Of a stretch of 64,000 bases of DNA, positions 8,156 through 17,783 are shown piece after piece; position 1 is the first letter of the stretch, and each line of letters begins with the position of its first letter. The notes under the pieces are model-generated. The model was not told where the DNA came from, did not search any database, and saw only the letters and a program-made list of their open reading frames with translations. The translations under genes were made by a program, and so were the position numbers. Source of the stretch: Provencibacterium sp. (GTDB lineage: Bacteria > Bacillota > Clostridia > Oscillospirales > Ruminococcaceae); contig JAAWAN010000040.1 in the NCBI GenBank assembly GCA_022792175.1, positions 1 through 64,000 of the forward strand, given 5' to 3'.

Positions 8156-8485
8156 TCATATTCCGAAATGAATCACAAACTTCCCTGCCGCTTTCGCCCG
8201 CAGCAGCAGATTTCTCAGCTCATCTAACTCCGGCCGGCTTCCCAGTATTTTTAAGAGCCCGTCCATCGCTGCGGGCGAAATCAATGTAATCCCGGTGTAG
8301 GCAAGCCCCTTTGCCGGCCGCTCAAGAGAGTGCCAGAAAAAATCCAGCTCCCCGAGCTGCGGCAGAAGCGGCGCGAGCAGCTCGTCCTCTACCCTGACCG
8401 GCGTATACTTTTCCGGCTCATAGCGCTCATACCGCTCCTTTAAAGTGGGCGCCCTGTCCATAATGCCAAATTCGTGCGCTGCCAT
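8156..8485 (-). CDS. Conserved hypothetical protein
   Basis: 109 residues. It opens MAAHEFGIMDRAP, has a mid-region with LDRPAKGLAY-like sequence (LERPAKGLAYTGITLISP) and ends GKFVIHFGI. I remember similar short proteins in clostridial genomes without an assigned function. The start is well supported by an AGGAGG site 5 bases upstream of ATG 8485. It is convergent with nnrE (16 bp apart). No catalytic motif, membrane segment or signal peptide is visible. Confidence 0.7.
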   Translation of the reverse strand: MAAHEFGIMDRAPTLKERYERYEPEKYTPVRVEDELLAPLLPQLGELDFFWHSLERPAKGLAYTGITLISPAAMDGLLKILGSRPELDELRNLLLRAKAAGKFVIHFGI

Positions 8486-8583
8486 CTCTTCCTCCTGTGC
8501 CTTTGTCTTTTGGTTAAGTTCGATATTCCTGCCGCATGCCCGTTTTCCCGGGCGCTTTAAAAGGATTTTCTTAAAGTAAATAA

Positions 8584-8618
8584 CCGCCCGCAAAATACTC
8601 TTCGTATTTCGCGGGCGG
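8584..8618 (-). terminator. Terminator-like hairpin after glgP
   Basis: CCGCCCGC and GCGGGCGG arms extended by AAATAC/GTATTT, with a TTATTT tract following on the minus strand. It lies 42 bp past the glycogen phosphorylase stop. Confidence 0.6.
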
Positions 8619-8659
8619 CTCTTTTATCAAACCGGCGGCTCTGCCTGCTGTCCGGCCGT

Positions 8660-11026
8660 TTACCGCTCGACAGGAGCAATATCCCAGATTTCATCCGCAT
8701 ACTGCCGGATGGTGCGGTCGGAGGAGAACTGGCCGGCGTTGGCCATGTTCATCCAGCACTTCTTGGCAAAGGCCATGCGGTCGTTATAGTCGCGATAAAG
8801 GCGCAGGCGGGTATCCACATAGCTGTGAAAATCCTGCAGGAGGAAATAGTGGTCCGGCTTGTGCCAGCTGGCCCCATCGAGCAGCGAGGTATAGAGCTCG
8901 CGAAACTCCCCGCTGCCGCTGTCCTTAAAGGTGCCATCCACCAGCGTATCCAGAACACGGTGGATGCGCGGGTCGCTCTCATAAATTTTGCGGGGGTTAT
9001 AGCTCTCTTTCAGCTGCTCCAGCTCTTCCACCCTGGCGCCGAAGATATAGTTGTTCTGCTCCCCCGCCGCCGCCACAATCTCGATATTCGCCCCATCATA
9101 GGTACCGAGGGTGACCGTTCCGTTGAGCATGAATTTCATGTTGCTCGTGCCGCTCGCCTCGGTGCCGGCCGTGGAAATCTGCTCGGAAACATCGGCCGCG
9201 CAGACCAGCTTTTCCGCATAGGAGACGTTATAGTTCTGCACGAAGACGACCTTCATCCGGTCGGAAACGGCCGGGTCGTTATTAATCAGCCTGGCAATCT
9301 CGCAGATATAGTGGATAATCGCCTTGGCGCGCACATAGCCGGGCGCGCTCTTGGCGCCAAAGATGAAGGCGGTCGGCGTAAAGTCGCGGATGCGTCCCTC
9401 CTTGAGCCCATAGTAGATATCGAGAATGGCGAAAGCGTTGAGCAGCTGCCGCTTATATTCATGCAGGCGCTTGACCTGAATATCAAAGATGAAGTGCTCG
9501 GGAAGCTCTATCCCCTCGTGCTTTGCGATATAGGCGGAAAGCTCCCGCTTTTTCTCCTGCTTTACGCGCAGGAAATCCTCCAGCACCGCATGGTCATCCG
9601 CAAAGCACTCAAGGCTTTTCAGCTTATCCAGATTGGTCACCCACTCCTCGCTGCCGGTCAGCCGGGTGACCATTTCGGAAAGCTGGGGATTGCACAGCAG
9701 CAGCCAGCGCCGCTGGGTGATGCCGTTCGTCTTATTCTGAAAGCGCTCGGGGAAGAGCCGGTACCACTCGGGCAGCGCGCTGTATTTTACAATCTCAGTA
9801 TGAATTTTGGCAACGCCGTTGGTCGCATGGCCGGCAAAGATGGCGAGCCGCGCCATATGAACCATTCCCCGGTCGACAATCCGATAGAGCCGGCGCTCGC
9901 CGAGCGGCACCTTCTTTTCCGCCAGCAGGCGGGAAAGGCGCTCATCGATCATCAGAATAATTTCAAAGATACGCGGGCAGACTGCGCGCAGCAGCGATAC
10001 CTCCCACTTTTCCAGCGCCTCGGCCATAATGGTATGGTTGGTATAGCTGAAGACCTTTTCAGCAATCCCGAAAGCTTCGTTAAAGGAGAGGCCCTCTTCA
10101 TCCATCAAAAGCCGGATAAGCTCGGGAATGCTCACCACCGGATGGGTATCATTGAGCTGAACGGCATAATAATCGGAAAAGGCGCGCGCTGAGCCATGCG
10201 CAGCTCTGCACTGGCGCAGCAGGTGCTGCAGCGAAGCGCTGCAGAAGAAATACTGCTGCTTTAAGCGCAGGATTTTTCCTTCCCGGGTAGTATCATTCGG
10301 ATAGAGCACCCGGGAGATGTTTTCTGCCATGTTCTTTTCGTGCATGGCCGCATCATAATCCTGCTCGTTAAACAGCTCAAAGTCAAACGGCGTTTCCGGC
10401 TCCGCCTGCCAGAGCCGCAGCGTGCCGATGCTGCGCCTGCCGTAGCCGATGACCGGCATATCATAGGGCACCGCGCGCACCGTCTGGTCGGCAAAGCGCA
10501 CCCATACCGCCTCCTGCTCCCGGCGGATGCTCCAGGGATCGCCATGGCGCGTCCAGTCATCGGCATATTCGCGCTGGTATCCCTCCTCAATCGTCTGGCG
10601 GAACAGCCCGTAGCGGTAACGGATGCCGTAACCATCCAGCGGCAGGCCGCAGGTGGCGGCACTGTCCAAAAAGCAGGCCGCAAGCCGGCCGAGACCGCCG
10701 TTTCCGAGTGCGGCATCCTCAATCTCCTCCAGGCTTTCGAGAGAAACCCCGTTTTCCTGCAGCAGCTGCTTGATCTCCCCCATCAGCCCTAGGCTTAACA
10801 GGTTGTTGTAAACCGCCCGCCCCATCAGAAATTCGGCGGAAAAGTAACAGGCCTGCTTCTTTTCGCAGCGGGCCTTCCCGTCTGCCTGCCAGTCAGATGC
10901 AATCAGCCCCATCAGGGCATGAGAAAGGGCGTTATGCAGCTGCCAGGGCGCCGCCTGCGAAAGGGTGCAGCCATCATCCTGCAGCAGCCGGTCCTTCACC
11001 GTTTTTAAAAATGCCTGCTTATCCAT
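8660..11026 (-). CDS. glgP: Glycogen/maltodextrin phosphorylase
   Basis: 788 residues, typical for GT35. It releases glucose-1-phosphate from alpha-1,4-glucan ends using pyridoxal phosphate. The PLP lysine is Lys631 in EASGTSNMKFMLNG; the N-terminal GNGGLGRLAACFLDS and GYGIRYRYGLF motifs, NDTHP and QVKRLHEYKRQ are all present. It follows malQ by 12 bp at the end of the glucan operon. MalQ lengthens short maltodextrins and the phosphorylase shortens them, so the pair feeds imported dextrins into glycolysis; intracellular glycogen is an alternative substrate. Confidence 0.97.
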   Translation of the reverse strand: MDKQAFLKTVKDRLLQDDGCTLSQAAPWQLHNALSHALMGLIASDWQADGKARCEKKQACYFSAEFLMGRAVYNNLLSLGLMGEIKQLLQENGVSLESLEEIEDAALGNGGLGRLAACFLDSAATCGLPLDGYGIRYRYGLFRQTIEEGYQREYADDWTRHGDPWSIRREQEAVWVRFADQTVRAVPYDMPVIGYGRRSIGTLRLWQAEPETPFDFELFNEQDYDAAMHEKNMAENISRVLYPNDTTREGKILRLKQQYFFCSASLQHLLRQCRAAHGSARAFSDYYAVQLNDTHPVVSIPELIRLLMDEEGLSFNEAFGIAEKVFSYTNHTIMAEALEKWEVSLLRAVCPRIFEIILMIDERLSRLLAEKKVPLGERRLYRIVDRGMVHMARLAIFAGHATNGVAKIHTEIVKYSALPEWYRLFPERFQNKTNGITQRRWLLLCNPQLSEMVTRLTGSEEWVTNLDKLKSLECFADDHAVLEDFLRVKQEKKRELSAYIAKHEGIELPEHFIFDIQVKRLHEYKRQLLNAFAILDIYYGLKEGRIRDFTPTAFIFGAKSAPGYVRAKAIIHYICEIARLINNDPAVSDRMKVVFVQNYNVSYAEKLVCAADVSEQISTAGTEASGTSNMKFMLNGTVTLGTYDGANIEIVAAAGEQNNYIFGARVEELEQLKESYNPRKIYESDPRIHRVLDTLVDGTFKDSGSGEFRELYTSLLDGASWHKPDHYFLLQDFHSYVDTRLRLYRDYNDRMAFAKKCWMNMANAGQFSSDRTIRQYADEIWDIAPVER

Positions 11027-11038
11027 GAACCATCCTCC

Positions 11039-12541
11039 TTATTTTGTCGCCTGCCGGCCATAAAGCCGGGTCATCTGCCGTATTTTTTCTGCCAGAGAAA
11101 GGGTCAGTTGACCCCTTTGAAGCCGCCAGCACCAGTTTTTGCCCAATGTAGAGGGGGTGTTTATCCGCGCCTCGCTGCCCAGATTCAGAAAATCCTGCAT
11201 CTGCGCAACGGCCAAATCCGCTGTGCTTGCCCATGCGCCGCGGATAAAGCCCCAGTTTTCGCCCTCCCGGCGAGTCAGCTGCAGATAGTTTCTGCAAAAA
11301 CGGACATCCTCCGGCGCCGCACTTTTAAACCAACCGGCAACGGTATCGTTATCATGCGTCCCGGTATAGACGACGCAGTTATGGCCATAGTTATGCGGCA
11401 GATAGTCGCTCTCTTCCCGCGAATCAAAGGCAAACTCCAGCACCTTCATGCCGGGGAAACCGGAGCCGCGCAGCAGCTCGCGCACCGAATCGGTCAAATA
11501 GCCGAGGTCCTCCGCAATAATCGGCAGTTTGCCGCCATAAGGCCCACCCAGCTTTTCAGTGAGAAGGGTAAACAGCTCAAGGCCGGGGCCCTGCAGCCAC
11601 TCCCCGCGCTCGGCAGTCTCATCCCCATAGGGAATGGCATAGTAGGTGTCAAAGCCGCGGAAATGGTCGATGCGCACCCGGTCATAGACCGAAAGGCTCA
11701 TCTCTACCCGCTGCACCCACCAGTCATACCCGCGCTCACGCAGCACCTCCCACCGGTAGAGCGGGTTGCCCCAGAGCTGGCCGGTCGCCGAGAACCCATC
11801 CGGCGGAACGCCCGCCACCTTGACCGGGCTCAGGTTTTCATCAAACCAGAAGATTTCCGGGTTCGCCCAGGCATCGGCGCTGTCCTGCGCAACATAGATA
11901 GGCAGATCCCCGATAATCTCAATCCCCTTGCTGTTCGCGTAGCGCTTGAGCGCGCCCCACTGGCGGAAAAAGACCATCTGCAGCCATGCCCAGTAGCTGC
12001 ATTCCTCGCAAAGCGCCTCCTTCCAGTGCTCCAGCGCCTGCGGCTCGCGCAGCCGGATATCCTCCGGCCACTTGGTCCAGCTTTTCTGGCCGAAGGCAGC
12101 CTTCAGCGCCATAAACAGCGCATAATCCTCTATCCAGCTCTGATGCCGGAGGCGAAAGCGCGAAAGGGCGGCCTCATCCTGCTCCTTTGCCCGCTCATAG
12201 GCTATCCGCAAAAGGGGATAGCGGTTATGAAAGAGCAGCGCATAGTCAATCTGCCGGGGATTTTTTTGCAGCTTTGCCTTTAAAAGCTCCGTTTCGGTCA
12301 GCAGCCCCTTTCTCTGCAGCAGCTCCAGATCGATAAAATAGGGGTTTCCTGCAAAGGTGGAGAAGGACTGGTAAGGGGAATCTCCGAAGCTGGTCGGGCC
12401 AACCGGAAGAATCTGCCAATACTGCTGCCCGGCAGCAGCCAGAAAGTTCACAAACCGGTAGGCCTCGCGGCCGAAGGTCCCGATTCCATAAGGGGAAGGA
12501 AGGCTGAAAACCGGGAGAAGGATTCCGCTTGCACGCGTCAT
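11039..12541 (-). CDS. malQ: 4-alpha-glucanotransferase (amylomaltase)
   Basis: 500 residues, GH77. It transfers maltodextrin chains and frees glucose. Signature segments: PSPYGIGTFG at the start, QYWQILPVGPTSFGDSPYQS, the nucleophile Asp in VRIDHFRGFDTYY, the acid Glu in IIAEDLGYLT, and the third acid in TGTHDNDT. ATG 12541 (MTRASG) fits the family start; the frame stays open upstream without features. The RBS is weak (GGATG), so translation may depend on the operon. Located between the permease genes and glgP. Confidence 0.95.
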   Translation of the reverse strand: MTRASGILLPVFSLPSPYGIGTFGREAYRFVNFLAAAGQQYWQILPVGPTSFGDSPYQSFSTFAGNPYFIDLELLQRKGLLTETELLKAKLQKNPRQIDYALLFHNRYPLLRIAYERAKEQDEAALSRFRLRHQSWIEDYALFMALKAAFGQKSWTKWPEDIRLREPQALEHWKEALCEECSYWAWLQMVFFRQWGALKRYANSKGIEIIGDLPIYVAQDSADAWANPEIFWFDENLSPVKVAGVPPDGFSATGQLWGNPLYRWEVLRERGYDWWVQRVEMSLSVYDRVRIDHFRGFDTYYAIPYGDETAERGEWLQGPGLELFTLLTEKLGGPYGGKLPIIAEDLGYLTDSVRELLRGSGFPGMKVLEFAFDSREESDYLPHNYGHNCVVYTGTHDNDTVAGWFKSAAPEDVRFCRNYLQLTRREGENWGFIRGAWASTADLAVAQMQDFLNLGSEARINTPSTLGKNWCWRLQRGQLTLSLAEKIRQMTRLYGRQATK

Positions 12542-12630
12542 GTTGTCACATCCGTTTCTATATGAATTTAAGCGGCAGCCATCGCCGCGAAACAGCCAAA
12601 AAAGGCTTTTGGGAGGAGGCTGAGGCAAAA

Positions 12631-12749
12631 GCTTGCTGGAACCGGAAAAAGCGCGGTTCTGCCCGTTTATGGGCAAAATTTGGTTTTATCAAAGCCACAG
12701 GCAGTTTTTCGCAGGCTGAGGCAAGACATTTCTCGTTTTGCCTCAGCCT
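12631..12749. repeat. Intergenic repeat copy D with terminal hairpin
   Basis: GGAACCGGAAAAAGCGCGGTTCTGCCC..GGGCAAAATTTGG matches the core of the repeat at 3978-4138. AGGCTGAGGCAA at 12713-12724 pairs with 12738-12749 (12 bp); its right arm covers the last codon and stop of the upstream permease gene. A near copy of AGGCTGAGGCAA also starts at about 12617. The region separates the transporter genes from malQ. Confidence 0.5.
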
Positions 12750-13579
12750 TTTACCGCCCCGGCAATAACGCCCTTGATGATATATTTCTGCGCGAAGAGA
12801 TAAAATATGACCACCGGCAGAATCGTTAAAACGAGCATGGCCATCATCGCGCCCATATCCTGCGAGCCATAGCCGCCGCGCAGATACTGCACCGCTATGG
12901 GAATGGTGCGGTAGCGGTTGCCGATGACCAGATAGGGCAGCAGGTAGTCGTTCCATATCCACATGGTGTTGAGAATGGCGACGGTGACCGCCGTTGGACG
13001 CAGCACCGGGAAGACAACATGAAAAAAGGTCTGCGGCGGGCTGCAGCTGTCAATAAGCGCCGCCTCCTCTATTTCCAGCGGAATGCCCTTGACAAAGCCG
13101 CTGAACATGAAAACCGAAAGTCCCGCGCCAAAGCCCAGATAGATGAGCAGAATCCCCACCGGGTTATCCAGCCGCAGAAGGTTCGCCACTCTGGACATGG
13201 TGAACATCACCATCTGAAAGGGGACAATCATCGAAAAAACGAAAAGATAGTAGAGGGCCGCCGTCAGCGGGGAGTGTACGCGGGTGATATACCAGGCGGT
13301 CATCGAGCAGAAGAAAACCACCGCCAGCACCGAAAAAACGGTGATAAACAGCGAATAGCCAAAGGCCGATGGGAAGCCGGTCTTCGCAATCCCGTTCTGA
13401 TAATTCTGCAGCCCGCAGAAGGTTGCGGCATCCGGCAAGCGAAAAGGCGCATCGGCGATATAAAAGCGGCCCTTGAAGGAGTTCATTAAAACAATGAAGA
13501 CCGGCGCAAGAAACAGGATGCCCAACAGCAGCATAAGGCAGAAAAGCAGCATATGAAGCAGCGGCCTGCGCGGATTCAT
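12743..13579 (-). CDS. Carbohydrate ABC transporter permease (MalG type)
   Basis: 278 residues, about six membrane helices. The cytoplasmic EAA loop is present (EIEEAALIDSCSPPQTFFHV, about residues 170-190), the contact site for the ATPase. It starts at the last base of the preceding permease gene, a coupled arrangement. It pairs with the MalF-type subunit and the lipoprotein to import an oligosaccharide; the adjacent malQ and glgP suggest maltodextrins. No ATPase gene is present in the cluster, so a shared MsmK/MalK-type ATPase encoded elsewhere is inferred. Confidence 0.92.
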   Translation of the reverse strand: MNPRRPLLHMLLFCLMLLLGILFLAPVFIVLMNSFKGRFYIADAPFRLPDAATFCGLQNYQNGIAKTGFPSAFGYSLFITVFSVLAVVFFCSMTAWYITRVHSPLTAALYYLFVFSMIVPFQMVMFTMSRVANLLRLDNPVGILLIYLGFGAGLSVFMFSGFVKGIPLEIEEAALIDSCSPPQTFFHVVFPVLRPTAVTVAILNTMWIWNDYLLPYLVIGNRYRTIPIAVQYLRGGYGSQDMGAMMAMLVLTILPVVIFYLFAQKYIIKGVIAGAVKG

Positions 13580-14517
13580 CAGCCCTCCACCTCCCTTTTG
13601 CGGGTAATCGCCAGCTGCACAAAGGCGATGAGGCCCACCATCAGGAAAAAGAGCACCGCCTTCGCCTGCCCGACCCCCTCAAAGCCCGGCTTGCCATAGA
13701 AGGTGTTGTAAATATCCAGCGCGAGCATCGCCGTCTGCCTGGAGGGGGCGCCGCTCGTCAGCGCCAGATTCTGGTCAAAAAGCTTGAAGGAATTGGTCAG
13801 CGTTAAAAAGGTGCAGATGGTAATCGAGGGCATCACCATCGGCAGGGTAATTTTCGTGAGCCGCTGCAGGCCGGTGGCCCCATCGATGGCGGCGGCCTCC
13901 CGGAGCTCCTCCGGAATATTCTGCAGCCCGGCAATATAGATAATCATCATATATCCGGTGAGCTGCCAGTTCATGAGTATCACCAGCCCCCAGAAGCCAT
14001 AGCGCGCGTTTGAGGTGAGCGTTGCACCGAAGGGATAGAGGGCACCATTGAGAATAAGCTGCCAGATATAGCCCAGCACAATGCCGCCGATGAGGTTGGG
14101 CATGAAAAAAACTGTCCGAAACAGGTTAGTGCCGGGAACACCACCGGTGAGCAGCAGCGCCAGAAGAAAGGCGAACAGGTTAATCGAGATAACGGAAACG
14201 GCGGTGAAGCGCACGGTAAACCAGAGCGCATTCAAAAAATCCTGGCTGGAGATAAAAATCTCCCGGTAGTTTAAAAGCCCCACCCAGCGCGCGTCGCTCA
14301 CCGTCGTAAACCGGGTGAAGGAGAGATAGCAGCCCATCAGAAACGGGAGAAGAAAAGCGATGATGAACGCTGCAAGAGTTGGCAGCACAAAGAGAGGAAA
14401 ATATTTTTTCAGCGATTTCTGCAAGATTTTCAAGGCTCCTTTTAGGAGGCGGCCCGCCAAAAGGGGATCTGCCTGCCGGCGGACAGCCGTCTGATTGGGA
14501 AGGGAGGTCCCGGACAT
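13579..14517 (-). CDS. Carbohydrate ABC transporter permease (MalF type)
   Basis: Up to 312 residues. Helices begin at about residue 40 (FVLPTLAAFIIAFLLPFL); the EAA loop is ELREAAAIDGATGLQRLTKI. The start is uncertain: ATG 14517 has no clear RBS, while an AAGGAG sequence lies inside the first 35 codons near two TTG codons (about 14425-14435), which would give a shorter protein beginning KILQKSLKKYF. The family normally starts close to the first helix, so the shorter form may be correct. Lies 8 bp after the binding-protein gene. Confidence 0.9.
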   Translation of the reverse strand: MSGTSLPNQTAVRRQADPLLAGRLLKGALKILQKSLKKYFPLFVLPTLAAFIIAFLLPFLMGCYLSFTRFTTVSDARWVGLLNYREIFISSQDFLNALWFTVRFTAVSVISINLFAFLLALLLTGGVPGTNLFRTVFFMPNLIGGIVLGYIWQLILNGALYPFGATLTSNARYGFWGLVILMNWQLTGYMMIIYIAGLQNIPEELREAAAIDGATGLQRLTKITLPMVMPSITICTFLTLTNSFKLFDQNLALTSGAPSRQTAMLALDIYNTFYGKPGFEGVGQAKAVLFFLMVGLIAFVQLAITRKREVEG

Positions 14518-14525
14518 GCAGGCGG

Positions 14526-15935
14526 TTATCCGGCCGCGCCGGCCTTCTCCCGCTCGCTCTTCCAGGAGCGCACCACCGTTTCCTTCACCTCATCAAAGCT
14601 TTTGGAGCCCTGCGCATATTCCAGCAGCGCATCGCCGAAGTCGTTTTTAAAGTCCTCGCTCGGGAAAGCGGCAAAAGTCCAGATGACCGAGCGGGTATCC
14701 TTCTCCATCCAGTCAAGCACCTCGCGTGCGAGCGGGTCCGCGGGCTTTTCGCTGTCGCTGAAGGTATCAAAGGGGGCAATAAAGCCGAGCGGCCCGCTCA
14801 CATAGCTTTTGCCCTTGTCGCTCGTAAACAGCCAGTTCAGAAAGTTAAGGGAAGCCGTCTGCTTTTCGGGGGAGACCCTGGCATTGACTGCCAGATAGTT
14901 CTCGGTACCGATGCACAGCCCCTGCTTTTCCTCTTCCGGCATGCCGGTATAGATCGGCATAAAGCGGATATCCTCCGCCAAAACGGTGTTGCCGTCCACA
15001 TCGCTGATTTCGCTCCAGGCCCAGTTGCCGTTTTGTACCATGGCGCAGCGGCCGAGGGCAAACTCCGCCATCGAATCGGCGACCGATTTTCCTCCGAGCA
15101 GTCCGGGCGCCGTCACCGAGTTTTGCAGATAAAGGTCGAGAATATTTTTAAAATTCTCCGCATAGGTGAAATCAATCTCCTGCGCAGACAATCCCGCGCG
15201 GATGACATCGCCTTCCCCGGCCTTTTCCAAAAGCTCATAGTAGAGTGGAAGGTTGGCCAGGTGGGTCTGCCAGCGCCACTGGTTGCCGGCGCTCATCGAA
15301 GTGGAGGCGAATACGCCCTCAATACCCAGCTGCTCCTTTTTGGCCGTCATATCCTCCACGAGCGCGCGCAGCTTTTCGAAGCTGTCGACCTCCCTGGCAG
15401 AGGCAAAGGAAACCGCCTTATCGGGCAAAGCAAAATACTGCTCCATAATGGCGTTATTATAGATAATGCCATAGCCCTCTACCACATAGGGGATGCCATA
15501 CACCCCCTCCCCCTCTGAAACGGCCAGGGCTTTATCGGTCAGGTGGCTGTAAAGCTCGCTGCTTGAAAGATCCAGGCAGTAATCCTTCCAGGCCGCATAG
15601 CCGACCGGGCCGTTGATCTGGAAGATGGTGGGGGCATCCGCCTTGGCGATTTCAGATTTGAGCGTCTGCTCATAGGTCCCGCTGGCCGCGGTCACCACCC
15701 GGAGCTTCGTGCCGGTCTGTGTCTCATACTCCCTGGCAATTTCCTCATAAACCCCGGCAATTTCCGGCTTAAAGTTCAGATAATAGATTTCCGTTCCTTT
15801 CGCAGTACCTGAAGCACCCGAAGCGGCGGATGAGGAAGAACTGTCTTTCGTCCCTCCGCCGCAGGAAGAAAGCAGCCCGCAAAGAAAAATGGCAGATAAA
15901 AGGGCACTCTGGATACGCCCCTTAAGAATCGACAT
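14526..15935 (-). CDS. Extracellular solute-binding lipoprotein (family 1)
   Basis: 469 residues. A signal peptide with a lipobox (LLSSC, Cys25) is followed by a Ser/Gly/Ala linker, then the binding fold (EIYYLNFKPE..., EYETQTGTKLRVV). Late motifs QNGNWAWSEI and NFLNWLFTSDKGK are typical of oligosaccharide-binding proteins of ABC importers. ATG 15935 follows AAGAAGG. It is the first gene of the operon with two permeases, malQ and glgP, so it probably captures maltodextrins or another alpha-glucan at the cell surface. No regulator gene adjoins. Confidence 0.93.
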   Translation of the reverse strand: MSILKGRIQSALLSAIFLCGLLSSCGGGTKDSSSSSAASGASGTAKGTEIYYLNFKPEIAGVYEEIAREYETQTGTKLRVVTAASGTYEQTLKSEIAKADAPTIFQINGPVGYAAWKDYCLDLSSSELYSHLTDKALAVSEGEGVYGIPYVVEGYGIIYNNAIMEQYFALPDKAVSFASAREVDSFEKLRALVEDMTAKKEQLGIEGVFASTSMSAGNQWRWQTHLANLPLYYELLEKAGEGDVIRAGLSAQEIDFTYAENFKNILDLYLQNSVTAPGLLGGKSVADSMAEFALGRCAMVQNGNWAWSEISDVDGNTVLAEDIRFMPIYTGMPEEEKQGLCIGTENYLAVNARVSPEKQTASLNFLNWLFTSDKGKSYVSGPLGFIAPFDTFSDSEKPADPLAREVLDWMEKDTRSVIWTFAAFPSEDFKNDFGDALLEYAQGSKSFDEVKETVVRSWKSEREKAGAAG

Positions 15936-16052
15936 AGCAGAACCTTCTTTCTGGAAAACCGCCGCTGGAAGACAGGATGGTCGAGCAAACGGCGGCATTT
16001 TTAAAACCAGTTTTCCTCAAAGGCTGCTGCTTTATGCCTCCTCTTTAAACGG

Positions 16053-16090
16053 AACAAAAACCGCCGACAGAAAATTTTTTCCTGCGGCGG
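16053..16090 (-). terminator. Intrinsic terminator after clpX
   Basis: On the minus strand a CCGCCGCAGGAAAA arm pairs with TTTTCTGTCGGCGG, followed by TTTTTG. It lies 59 bp past the clpX stop. Confidence 0.75.
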
Positions 16091-16148
16091 TAACCGGACA
16101 AAGCGGACTCTGCAGGAGCAGAGAGCCCTCTCTGCCTTGCAACATGTT

Positions 16149-17453
16149 TTATTCGGAATTTTTTGCGATTAGCTGGCGATTGAGGGTAACCGTCTGATCC
16201 CGCGTGAATCTGGGGGGCGCTTCCCCCTTCACCGCCTCGGGGGTAATCAGAATGCCGGAGATGGTCGCATCGCTGGGGGAATCAAACATCACCTGCCCGA
16301 GCACACTCTCCATAATCCCCCGCAGGCCCCGCGCACCGGTCTTGCGTTCAATGGCCCGGCGCGCAATCTCCTGCAGCGCCTCCTCCTGAAAGCGCAGCTC
16401 AATCCCATCAAGCCGCAGCAGCTTTTTATACTGCTTGACAATTGCGTTCTTCGGCTCGGTCAGAATGCGGATGAGCGCCTTTTCATCCAGACTGTCGAGC
16501 GTTGTAATGACCGGCAGGCGGCCGACCAGCTCGGGAATCAGCCCATATTTCACCAGGTCCGCCGGCACAATCTGCTTCATCAGCTCGCCGTGCTCCTTGC
16601 TCTTCGCATCCACCAGCGTTCCGCCGAAGCCGATGGTTTTGTGCAGCACCCGCCGCTCAATCGTTTTCTCCAGCCCATCGAACGCACCGCCGCAGATAAA
16701 CAGAATGTTAGTGGTATCAATCTGAATAAATTCCTGCTGCGGATGCTTGCGTCCCCCGGTCGGCGGAACATTGGCGACGGTGCCCTCAAGGATTTTTAAG
16801 AGCGCCTGCTGCACCCCTTCCCCGCTGACATCGCGGGTAATCGAAGCATTCTCCGATTTGCGGCCAATCTTATCGATTTCATCCACATAGATGATGCCGC
16901 GCTGCGCGCGCTCAACATCAAAATCTGCCGCCTGAATGAGCCGCAGCAGAATGTTTTCCACATCCTCGCCGACATAGCCCGCTTCGGTCAGCGTGGTTGC
17001 ATCGGCAATGGCAAAGGGAACGTTCAGCGTTTTCGCCAGCGTCTGGGCGAGCAGCGTCTTGCCGACGCCGGTCGGTCCCAGGAGCAGAACGTTACTCTTT
17101 CCGAGCTCCACATCGTCCTCCCCGCCAAGGAAAATCCGCTTATAGTGGTTATAAACGGCGACCGAGAGGGAAATTTTCGCCCGATCCTGCCCGATCACAT
17201 ATTCATCCAGCGCCGCCTTGAGCTCATGCGGCTTTGGGATGACAAATTCCGTTTCCGCCTCTGGCGTTTTCTGCGCCTGCCCGGGAGCGGGCGCATCGAG
17301 AAAATCTTCCTCCTCCAATATTCCCATGCAGAGCTCAACGCATTCGTTGCAGATATATACGCCCGGCCCTGCAATCAGCCGCTGAACCTCCGCCTGGCTT
17401 TTCCCGCAGAAGGAGCAGCGCATCATCCGGCCGTTCATCTCTTTGTTGGGCAT
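16149..17453 (-). CDS. clpX: ATP-dependent Clp protease ATP-binding subunit ClpX
   Basis: 434 residues. The N-terminal zinc domain has Cys13-x2-Cys16 and Cys35-x2-Cys38 for adaptor and substrate binding. Walker A is GPTGVGKT (126-133); Walker B lies in [10 protein letters not shown], and the sensor and C-domain follow. It unfolds proteins and feeds them into ClpP. The RBS GGAGG precedes ATG 17453. It follows clpP by 330 bp, a gap long enough for its own promoter. Confidence 0.98.
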   Translation of the reverse strand: MPNKEMNGRMMRCSFCGKSQAEVQRLIAGPGVYICNECVELCMGILEEEDFLDAPAPGQAQKTPEAETEFVIPKPHELKAALDEYVIGQDRAKISLSVAVYNHYKRIFLGGEDDVELGKSNVLLLGPTGVGKTLLAQTLAKTLNVPFAIADATTLTEAGYVGEDVENILLRLIQAADFDVERAQRGIIYVDEIDKIGRKSENASITRDVSGEGVQQALLKILEGTVANVPPTGGRKHPQQEFIQIDTTNILFICGGAFDGLEKTIERRVLHKTIGFGGTLVDAKSKEHGELMKQIVPADLVKYGLIPELVGRLPVITTLDSLDEKALIRILTEPKNAIVKQYKKLLRLDGIELRFQEEALQEIARRAIERKTGARGLRGIMESVLGQVMFDSPSDATISGILITPEAVKGEAPPRFTRDQTVTLNRQLIAKNSE

Positions 17454-17783
17454 CTTCCATTATCCTCCTAATGTGACGCAAGCCATTTGCTGTTATAGCC
17501 GCCGCAGCTTTAAAAAATCCCCATTCGGTTCTTTCTCAGCCTGGCGCTGCCGGGCAGCGCCGCAGGCCGCTCCGGCCGGCTTCATAGGAAACGCATATGC
17601 ACTCTGCGCACCAGCGGGCCTTTGGCCGCCGGCCGAAAAAGCAGACTGCACCCTTTCAGCTGCGTTGACCATAAAAACACAAGGGCAGGAAGCGGCCTTT
17701 TTGGCGGCCGCTTCCTGCCGGCAGGGGCTCTTTTGCAGATGCCTCGCGCCGGCTCCACCCCAAAAGCCTCTGATAGGCACCGC
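17454..17783. other. clpP-clpX intergenic region with long hairpin
   Basis: Contains a perfect 14-bp stem: GGCAGGAAGCGGCC at 17684-17697 and its complement at 17706-17719, loop of 8. The arms have no clean T run on either strand, so it may be an RNA-stability or processing element, or a weak terminator for clpP. No gene seen. Confidence 0.5.

Noticed and set aside
8825-10192. Plus-strand open frame of 455 codons inside glgP
   Set aside because: Antisense shadow of a full-length phosphorylase with its PLP site.
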